Assembly (NCBI GenBank): GCA_034437895.1
Contig: DAOTTO010000452.1
Span: 1 to 6,723 of the forward strand
From: JANRLJ01 sp034437895
Lineage (GTDB): Bacteria; Chloroflexota; Anaerolineae; Aggregatilineales; Phototrophicaceae
Length of the DNA stretch: 6,723 bases
Direction: 5' to 3'
Shown: one piece after another, positions 1 through 5,185 of the stretch
Layout: each line of letters begins with the position of its first letter
Numbering within the stretch: position 1 is the stretch's first letter
Notes under the pieces: generated by a model
Told to the model about the DNA's origin: nothing
What the model saw: only the letters and a program-made list of their open reading frames with translations
Databases searched by the model: none
Position numbers and translations under genes: made by a program

Positions 1-1911
1 CGCCCCGGTAAAGACATCCATCGCCGGATAATTGGGATAGGCATTAATCCATGCGACATCGCCTTTCCAATTAAACATGAGGACGGCATTACGGATATTG
101 CTCGCCAGAACGGGCAGATTTTTACCAAAAGCATCCAACCTTTCTTGCACGGTTGCGTCTCGATAGACGACGATGCCTTGTTCATTAGTTTCCTGAATAA
201 GCTCATCACCGAGCAATCGTCCCGCAGTTCTCATCCAGAAATAATCGGGATACTGCACCGAAAAATGAAACATCGGCACAAAAACAATGAACGACACCAA
301 CACCAAGACCGCTAGATTGAGCAAATAGCGTCCACGTTCTACTACGGAACGCCGATTCATCATGAGCGCGATGCCCACGCCGACGACGACTACAACAGGC
401 AGCATCCGCACGGCTTGATAACAATATAAGCCAAAGCCGAGCGTTAATCCGGCGTAGACATAATCGGCGCGGCGATTATAACGTAACGCACGGCTGAGAA
501 ATCCGATGAGTAAAGCTGCAAAAAGAGGAGTTAAGATGATTCGCAGCGCTAGCCGTGTGACTGCGACATGCCAATAACTTGTCGCCACAAGCGCCGCCAG
601 CATCAACCCGACGATATTGCCTAAATGTCGATCTCGCTCACCAATGACCTCGCGCCCCATCCACCAAAGTGCAAGCAGCGTAATCATACTTTCGATTACC
701 GCCAGCAGTTTGAGCAGATCAAAATTCATGCTCAGACCCGGCAACCGAGAAAGAATCGCCAGCATGTAAAACTGGGCGGGTTCGCGTCCACCATTGTTAG
801 TGAAAAATATATCGCGGGAACCTTCTGCCACACGTTCCGCATCCAGCAGTTTCTCTTTATGGTCGCTGGTCATCTCTGGCGGTGTGCCGCCGAAATCATA
901 AACGCGGAAGATGCCGCCTAAAATCATGATGGCGATTAAGGCTGCCAGCGTCCAATTGCCTTTAACGTGGACTCTTTGCCAGCGTGTCCGCAGGTTGCCC
1001 AACCAGCGCAAGGGCGACCATCCTGTTGGGGAAAAGGCGAGAGAAATAAGAACGATGCTGATAATCCATGCCCAAAATCCAATTGCCGTAAATTTATTGC
1101 CTGATGTCCCCGTCCAAGTGTATGCGGCGAATAAGAGCGCTACACCAATGATGATGACATTGCGCTTAGGCCAATCCTGCCATAGGAGTGTCGTTGGACT
1201 AGGCTCGGTTTGATTTTTTCGCTTGTCACCGCGTCTTTCTGACCACCACAGCTTTAGGCCATTACGACTGCCATAAACTTCCGCGCCAATCCAAATGAAA
1301 AAACCTAAAAGTAAAAATGGCGCGGCACGATTCAGTTGTAGAGATTCATAGCGTGTTTTGGCGCTCACTAGGATGATATTGCCTAAAAGCGAACTCAGAA
1401 AGGCCACTATGTATAAGGCAAATTTAAGGACATCGCGCCGAGATTCATCAGTTTCAATTAAGGGTGCGTTCACATAAATAGGCGATTCTAGTGGCGCGAT
1501 GGGAATAGGCGCAGGGATGGTGAGCGATAGGCCGCTTTCTGCCCAATTAGGTGTGCGGGCAACATCAACCAAAGCCCGCCAAGTTGCGCGTGGCGCTCGG
1601 AGAAACTGCCCCGTCAGTTCTGCTAGGGTTAAATCCTCGAAATCGCGTTGAGGCACAGTATCATGGCCTATGTTATTGGTTTCTGTGGTTGGCGCGGGTG
1701 ACTCGATAAGGGGAATAGGTTGGACATAATCTTCAGCGAATTGCTGGGCTGACATGCGGCGGAATAGATCATCTGGGCTAGGGGTGGTGTGTGGTGTGTT
1801 GATAGAAACGTTAGCAAAAAAATCGTCCTCTTGGGGATTTTCTTGCTCAACGGGTTCTTCGGCTGGGATCACTTCCGGTTGGTCGTCGTTGGGGATGGGT
1901 GAGTCTGTCAT
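1..1911 (-). CDS. GT39/PMT-type membrane glycosyltransferase with long N-terminal extension (3' end outside window)
   Basis: An open frame of 637 codons runs from ATG at 1911 to the left edge without a stop, so the C-terminus is missing. Residues 1-160 are acidic, proline-rich and probably cytoplasmic and disordered, with one ordered-looking island (about 91-121, FEDLTLAELT then a basic LRAPRATWRAL stretch). Hydrophobic segments follow near 162-184, 197-213, 251-268 and 277-294. The GT-C core then seems to begin at about 319-337, followed by an extracytoplasmic loop with MTSDHKEKLLD (D350, H351) and NNGGREPAQFY (371-382). Further membrane segments lie near 401-418, 431-448, 455-475, 484-516 and 529-547. 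In GT39/ArnT-like enzymes an acidic residue in this first loop is catalytic and the donor is a polyprenyl-phosphate sugar. I infer the same here; acceptor and sugar are unknown. ATG overlaps the methyltransferase stop as ATGA; AAGGGG lies 11 nt upstream. The loop wording resembles Chloroflexota GT39 proteins I know. The family is fairly sure, the substrate is not. Confidence 0.85.
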   Translation of the reverse strand, partial: MTDSPIPNDDQPEVIPAEEPVEQENPQEDDFFANVSINTPHTTPSPDDLFRRMSAQQFAEDYVQPIPLIESPAPTTETNNIGHDTVPQRDFEDLTLAELTGQFLRAPRATWRALVDVARTPNWAESGLSLTIPAPIPIAPLESPIYVNAPLIETDESRRDVLKFALYIVAFLSSLLGNIILVSAKTRYESLQLNRAAPFLLLGFFIWIGAEVYGSRNGLKLWWSERRGDKRKNQTEPSPTTLLWQDWPKRNVIIIGVALLFAAYTWTGTSGNKFTAIGFWAWIISIVLISLAFSPTGWSPLRWLGNLRTRWQRVHVKGNWTLAALIAIMILGGIFRVYDFGGTPPEMTSDHKEKLLDAERVAEGSRDIFFTNNGGREPAQFYMLAILSRLPGLSMNFDLLKLLAVIESMITLLALWWMGREVIGERDRHLGNIVGLMLAALVATSYWHVAVTRLALRIILTPLFAALLIGFLSRALRYNRRADYVYAGLTLGFGLYCYQAVRMLPVVVVVGVGIALMMNRRSVVERGRYLLNLAVLVLVSFIVFVPMFHFSVQYPDYFWMRTAGRLLGDELIQETNEQGIVVYRDATVQERLDAFGKNLPVLASNIRNAVLMFNWKGDVAWINAYPNYPAMDVFTGA

Positions 1912-2756
1912 ACAGGTTTGCGCCCCTTAATACACAAATTGACCGTCGAGCGATGCGGCGGTTCGTTCATTACATTTGCACGATCAAAATAATTAAAGAC
2001 TTTTAGCCCAAGATTGATGGGATTTAACAAGCTGCCGTTGTTTTTATCAAAGGTGGTTCGATCAGCCGCGGCGGCTATGCTTTCTGGCAACATGCCCGAT
2101 TCTAACAAGGGTTTGCCTAATCCATAGACCAAATTGTGAATAAAAGGGAAGCTGTGATGGGTAAAGGCGCGTTCTTCTTCTACGATGAGTCCGGATTTAA
2201 TGACGCTGTTGCGGAGTTGGTCGCGGGTATACAGCCGGACGTGATTGGCCCAAATTCCGGCAAGTGTGCCTTTGCCAATATGGGTATGGAAGAGGGTCTC
2301 TAAGGTCTTGTTGATGGGATCCCACGAGAAGGGATAATTAGCATTCGGGACGGTAATGGCAATCACGCCGCCCGGCTTTAGAACGCGCAAAATCTCACGC
2401 AATCCGGCGACATCATCTTCAATATGTTCCAAGATTTCTGAGAGGATAACCTTATCAAAGGTGTTATTAGGGTAAGGCAGGGCATAGATGTTGGTGTTGT
2501 TCAGCATCATGCGCGGTAAATAACCCGCATTGCGTTTGGCTTTTTGCAACACATCCCAATCTAATTCTGCGCCGACCATGCGGCAATTGCTCACATAGCG
2601 GAACATGTTTAAGTAAAAGCCGCGACCACAGGGCATATCCAAGATAAGATCATTTTCTTGTGGATCAAGCCATTCAAAGATGGTTTGCACACGCCGCTTA
2701 AAGGCCATATCCGCCTCATTGCGCGTCATGTGGGCAATCGTTTGCGCGTCAATCAT
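1908..2756 (-). CDS. Class I SAM-dependent methyltransferase (Methyltransf_11 type)
   Basis: This 282-residue soluble protein has a Rossmann-type methyltransferase core. Motif I is LILDMPCGRG (residues 37-46), the usual hydrophobic-acidic-GxG SAM loop with Cys replacing a small residue. The acidic residue ending strand 2 is in VGAELDWDVL (E64). Next come FDKVILSEILEHIEDD (100-115) and LRVLKPGGVIAITVPN (123-138), which are motifs II/III of Methyltransf_11/25 enzymes. The C-terminal third (about 140-282) has no motif I recognise and probably shapes the acceptor site. The cofactor is clear; the acceptor is not, and a sugar, lipid-linked glycan or small metabolite is possible. The location between a GT4 and a GT39 gene suggests glycan O-methylation (inference). 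I chose ATG at 2756 because it has GGAG 10 nt upstream and overlaps the GT4 stop by 8 nt. An in-frame ATG at 2786 would add ten residues but has no clear ribosome site. The stop overlaps the next ATG. Confidence 0.9.
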   Translation of the reverse strand: MIDAQTIAHMTRNEADMAFKRRVQTIFEWLDPQENDLILDMPCGRGFYLNMFRYVSNCRMVGAELDWDVLQKAKRNAGYLPRMMLNNTNIYALPYPNNTFDKVILSEILEHIEDDVAGLREILRVLKPGGVIAITVPNANYPFSWDPINKTLETLFHTHIGKGTLAGIWANHVRLYTRDQLRNSVIKSGLIVEEERAFTHHSFPFIHNLVYGLGKPLLESGMLPESIAAAADRTTFDKNNGSLLNPINLGLKVFNYFDRANVMNEPPHRSTVNLCIKGRKPV

Positions 2757-3909
2757 GGCGAGCGTACTCCATGAAAAGTGCCTCATAACGGTCTACAGTT
2801 TCTTTGAAGGAGAAGCAGCCTTCGATTTCTTCCCGCGTCCGATGATAGTTCTGTGGATCGTCCAATACATCGACAATCGCCTGCCCAATGGCTTGGGGAT
2901 TGCGCGGCTCTGCGAGTTTGCCCATCCCTGTAAGCTGTACAGGAACGCGCCCGCCGGGAGTGTCGGTCATGACGACAGGTGTGCCACACAACATGGCTTC
3001 CACCTGCACCAACGCGAAACATTCTGTGTCGCTCGGCAGTGCTAAAACATCACAGGCGGCGAAGTAATCCGCCATAAATTGCATATCGTCCTTTAGCCCA
3101 AGAAAAATCAACTGGTCTTGATATTTCTGTACAATCGGTTGGTAGGTTTCCCAAGTATTTTCGTATGGGATGTCAAACGCGCCTGCGAACACAATCCGGG
3201 CATCTGGATAGCTTTGGTTGATCGTATCCAATGCCTGAATAAGCAGATCAGGTCTTTTTTCCTGAACGAAACGTCCAGCATAGCCAATAATTGGGCTCCC
3301 ATTCACTGACCATTCTGCCCGTAACTGCGCGACATGCGTCGGATTCGGTTTTGGCATTGTAATCGGCGGATAGATGACTTGGACTTTTTCGCGGAATGGC
3401 TGGAGATAATAGGAGTGATCGGCGTAATCATCGGTATAGGCCACGATGCGCGGCGCACGTTTCGCCATAAATTTATACAGCATGAACATCACCCCTTGAA
3501 TGACGTGATTACTTAGACTCTTGGGCAGAATCAGATCGCCGTGATGGGTAGGGATAACTTTGCGTCCGGCGGCGCTCGCCAATAAACTGATAAGCGCTGT
3601 TTCCAACATAGGTGTGTGGATGCTCACGATGTCATGCTGTTTGATGAGGGTATACGCGGCATAGGGATAGGCAGGCATCACCATCCCCCGGCTGATCGGT
3701 ATAGGAGGCGCAGTGAGGCGAATAATGTGGACTCCGTTAATTGTCTCGTCACGGGGTAGTTCAAGGCGATGTCGTGCCGCGAGAATAGTGACTTGATGCC
3801 CACGTTGGACGAGTTCTTCCGCAATGCGTTGGATATAGAGCTGCATACCCGTCCGGTGGGGCAGATAGTAAAGTAAGCAGATCAAAATACGCACCTTATC
3901 TGTCTTCAA
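2749..3909 (-). CDS. GT4-family glycosyltransferase (GT-B fold)
   Basis: This 386-residue cytoplasmic enzyme has the two-Rossmann GT-B layout. The N-terminal acceptor domain (about 6-180) opens with strand VRILICLLYYLPHRTG, whose glycine-bearing loop precedes helix MQLYIQRIAEEL; HVxxL-type turns and THHGD (121-125) follow. The C-terminal donor domain starts at IIGYAGRFVQEKRPDLL (207-223), supplying the phosphate-binding Arg213 and Lys218. It contains the family EX7E motif as ECFALVQVE (E296 and E304), then AMLCGTPVV and TPGGRVP. This pattern fits retaining GT4 enzymes using a nucleotide sugar. Length is normal and no key residue is missing. The start is TTG at 3909: AAGGA sits about 8 nt upstream, and the next Met (residue 22) would delete the first beta strand. 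It follows the flippase-like gene by 14 nt and overlaps the methyltransferase by 8 nt. I infer that it extends a lipid-linked glycan or glycolipid on the inner membrane face. Sugar and acceptor cannot be told from sequence. Confidence 0.93.
   Translation of the reverse strand: MKTDKVRILICLLYYLPHRTGMQLYIQRIAEELVQRGHQVTILAARHRLELPRDETINGVHIIRLTAPPIPISRGMVMPAYPYAAYTLIKQHDIVSIHTPMLETALISLLASAAGRKVIPTHHGDLILPKSLSNHVIQGVMFMLYKFMAKRAPRIVAYTDDYADHSYYLQPFREKVQVIYPPITMPKPNPTHVAQLRAEWSVNGSPIIGYAGRFVQEKRPDLLIQALDTINQSYPDARIVFAGAFDIPYENTWETYQPIVQKYQDQLIFLGLKDDMQFMADYFAACDVLALPSDTECFALVQVEAMLCGTPVVMTDTPGGRVPVQLTGMGKLAEPRNPQAIGQAIVDVLDDPQNYHRTREEIEGCFSFKETVDRYEALFMEYARHD
2767..2770 (-). promoter_or_regulatory. 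Ribosome binding site supporting the methyltransferase start at 2756
   Basis: GGAG on the minus strand lies 10 nt before ATG 2756, inside the last codons of the GT4 gene. The other in-frame ATG at 2786 is preceded by a sequence with no purine-rich core. This supports the 282-residue product and coupling to termination of the GT4 gene. Confidence 0.5.
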
Positions 3910-3917
3910 ACTTTTTT

Positions 3918-3922
3918 CCTTA
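3918..3922 (-). promoter_or_regulatory. Ribosome binding site deciding the TTG start of the GT4 gene
   Basis: The minus strand reads TAAGGAAAAAAGT before TTG at 3909, so an AAGG(A) Shine-Dalgarno core sits about 8 nt upstream of the TTG. It lies directly after the TAA stop of the flippase-like gene, which fits translational reinitiation. No ATG or GTG nearby would keep the first beta strand of the enzyme. Confidence 0.7.
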
Positions 3923-3923
3923 C

Positions 3924-4937
3924 TTATGCAGGGGTTATTTCGCTGGTTTCTGTAACCTGCCGGACACCGCGTGAAATCTGTCCGAGCGAGACCCCTTCTT
4001 GTATAAACCCAATGGTGCCTGCTACTGCGTACACACTTATATTCGCCATATGAATAGTCAATGCAAAAGCTGTAGCCACATTTTGATCGCTAAAACCTAA
4101 AGCACCTAGCGATAAAATTATTGCAAATTCAAACGTGCCAACGCTGCCGGGTACCGCTGGTACCGCGACGGCGAATGCTGCCGCCGCAATGTATAAGCAC
4201 GATGCCACCCAACTGCCTTTGTCGTAAAACATAAACATTGCGACATAACCCGTTGCTACAGAGACTCCCCAACTGATAGCCGTCCATAAAAGTGCAAGCA
4301 TCAGGGTTCGGAACTTAGTTAGCGGCAGTAGGCCGTCCAAAAAGTGATCCAGCCAAGTGGTCATATTCAAACGCTTAAGCGCAGGCAGGAGTCTTAGGCC
4401 GAGTCCCAGAAATTTGTGTGCGAGATCACGCTGACTGGCGAAAAATATCAGCCCAAAAAACCCCACTAAAGTCGCAATTCCTGATGCTAGTGCCGCCCCT
4501 CGCAGCCAATCGGGGACGGGACCAACAGCCAGCGCAATCGCAATCAGAATGACGACAGTCAACAAATCTAGTAGGCGCTCGACAATGATGGTTGCGGCAG
4601 ATTTAAAGAACGGCACGGGCGGGTCAACCCGTGATGCCAGATACGCCCGTACTACTTCGCCTAATCGGAAAGGTACGAAGCCGTTTATTAAATAGGAGAC
4701 GTTAAGAATACTCACCGCACGATGCAGCGGCAGACCGTTACTCAACAATACCCGCCACCGAATCGCCCGTGTGAATAGGCTGACAAATAGCAAGAGAATA
4801 CAGGGAACAGCATAGACATATCGCGCCTGCTGCCAAGCTAATCTGAATTGTTCCAGATCAATTTCCTGCGTGATAAAATACACTGCTGCGATACTGGCAA
4901 CAGCGCCGATTAAGCCATAACGTAGATACTTGCTCAA
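3924..4937 (-). CDS. Flippase-like integral membrane protein, UPF0104 / LPG-synthase TM-domain family (AglD-like)
   Basis: A 337-residue protein with about eight hydrophobic segments (near 4-23, 41-60, 125-140, 148-168, 209-237, 241-263, 267-282 and 287-312). Family marks are clear: TRAIRWRVLL (56-65), NGFVPFRLGEVVRAYL (85-100, the N-x-x-P-x-R-x-GE-x-x-R signature), ATIIVERLLDLL (114-125) and the late AVPGSVGTFEF (261-271). This is the membrane domain found alone in AglD-type and MprF-like proteins. It lacks the soluble aminoacyl-transferase part of MprF. Members are annotated as lipid flippases or glycan-lipid handling proteins, and the individual biochemical role is usually unknown. As first gene of a glycan operon it may move or present a lipid-linked intermediate (inference). 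I chose TTG at 4937: AGG sits 6 nt upstream, and a perfect extended -10 lies about 40 nt upstream. The frame stays open to a GTG at 5168, but that extension is AT-rich, promoter-bearing and unlike the family. The stop TAA is 14 nt before the GT4 start. Confidence 0.88.
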   Translation of the reverse strand: MSKYLRYGLIGAVASIAAVYFITQEIDLEQFRLAWQQARYVYAVPCILLLFVSLFTRAIRWRVLLSNGLPLHRAVSILNVSYLINGFVPFRLGEVVRAYLASRVDPPVPFFKSAATIIVERLLDLLTVVILIAIALAVGPVPDWLRGAALASGIATLVGFFGLIFFASQRDLAHKFLGLGLRLLPALKRLNMTTWLDHFLDGLLPLTKFRTLMLALLWTAISWGVSVATGYVAMFMFYDKGSWVASCLYIAAAAFAVAVPAVPGSVGTFEFAIILSLGALGFSDQNVATAFALTIHMANISVYAVAGTIGFIQEGVSLGQISRGVRQVTETSEITPA

Positions 4938-4976
4938 GACGCGCCTGCATTCTGCTGATTTTCGCCTGAGACGCGC

Positions 4977-5003
4977 ATTATAGCATGAACGATGAATTGT
5001 GAA
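4977..5003 (-). promoter_or_regulatory. Extended -10 promoter of the glycan operon
   Basis: On the minus strand the -10 is TATAAT (4982 to 4977), a perfect match, preceded by TGC (4985 to 4983), giving the extended TGnTATAAT form. A -35-like TTCACA (5003 to 4998, five of six matches to TTGACA) lies 15 nt upstream. That spacing is short but acceptable with an extended -10. Predicted transcription starts near 4970, leaving a leader of about 33 nt before the TTG codon at 4937. This promoter is also the main argument against the longer reading frame of the flippase-like gene. Confidence 0.65.
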
Positions 5004-5014
5004 TTGTCTGAATT
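4993..5014. repeat. Three direct TGAATT repeats at the operon promoter
   Basis: TGAATT occurs at 4993-4998, 5000-5005 and 5009-5014 on the plus strand; the first two are part of a tandem GAATTGT 7-mer. They cover the -35 area of the minus-strand promoter. They could be binding half-sites for a regulator or simple AT-rich chance repeats. I cannot name a regulator. Confidence 0.4.
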
Positions 5015-5037
5015 CTCTACGAATGTTGTAGACAATT
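5002..5037. repeat. Dispersed 8-bp inverted repeat
   Basis: AATTGTCT (5002-5009) is perfectly repeated in inverted orientation as AGACAATT (5030-5037), with 20 nt between the arms. The left arm abuts the -35-like element of the glycan-operon promoter. The right arm includes the palindrome CAATTG. The gap is too long and the arms too AT-rich for a good terminator, so an operator pair is more likely if it is functional. This is inference from position only. Confidence 0.4.
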
Positions 5038-5085
5038 GCCGGATGACTATACATCAAAAATTTGTGAATAATTGTGCTTGAATGG

Positions 5086-5114
5086 TTGTACAAAATTTCT
5101 GTCTGTACTACACT
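5086..5114 (+). promoter_or_regulatory. Candidate sigma70-type promoter of the channel gene
   Basis: TTGTAC (5086-5091) and TACACT (5109-5114) are separated by exactly 17 bp on the plus strand. Each hexamer keeps the most conserved positions (TTG of the -35; TA and the final T of the -10). Transcription would start near 5121 and give a leader of about 65 nt before ATG 5186. The match is moderate and the region is AT-rich, so a chance match is possible. Confidence 0.45.
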
Positions 5115-5117
5115 GTA
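5104..5117. promoter_or_regulatory. TGTA-C-TACA-C-TGTA symmetric element over the -10
   Basis: Positions 5104-5117 hold TGTA, TACA and TGTA separated by single C bases, so two interleaved perfect 4+1+4 inverted repeats share the central TACA. The element covers the proposed -10 of the channel gene. A second palindrome, TTGTACAA (5086-5093), covers the -35. Together they look like a possible repressor site, although short palindromes occur by chance. Confidence 0.3.
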
Positions 5118-5185
5118 TTTTAATGCTTTCTTATAGAAGCGAACCTTTGGTTTGTTTTTTTGTATCACTGTTTAGGTAAAGCCCG

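Larger units (their letters stand above)
4938..5185. promoter_or_regulatory. Divergent AT-rich control region
   Basis: This 248-bp stretch separates the minus-strand glycan operon from the plus-strand channel gene. It is visibly AT-richer than both neighbours, mainly from about 4980 to 5180. It contains an outward promoter on each strand plus repeats described separately. No small gene with a convincing ribosome site is visible. The minus-strand frame open through it is judged non-coding, because a promoter lies inside it and its translation resembles no family segment. Confidence 0.7.

Noticed and set aside
625..1213. Two plus-strand open frames of about 100 codons (625-921 and 911-1213)
   Set aside because: They lie wholly antisense to the GT39 gene, have unnatural composition (many Arg, His, Cys, Gln) and no ribosome site. 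The minus-strand frame gives a coherent membrane enzyme with no stop.
1500..1911. Possible frameshifted or separate gene at the low-complexity N-terminus of the GT39 protein
   Set aside because: The frame is continuous from ATG 1911 into the membrane core with no stop. The ATGA overlap and AAGGGG site support that ATG, so the disordered tail is a genuine part of one protein.
2757..2786. Upstream ATG at 2786 for the methyltransferase
   Set aside because: It would add ten residues (MRHFSWSTLA) that merely read the GT4 C-terminal codons in another frame, and it has no Shine-Dalgarno. It cannot be fully excluded.
2680..3045. Plus-strand frame of 121 codons
   Set aside because: It is antisense to the methyltransferase start and the GT4 donor domain, both of which have intact motifs. 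The translation has no recognisable domain.
5002..5037. Inverted repeat as a rho-independent terminator
   Set aside because: The arms are only 8 bp and AT-rich, the gap is 20 nt, no T-run follows, and both flanking genes point away from it, so nothing needs terminating there.
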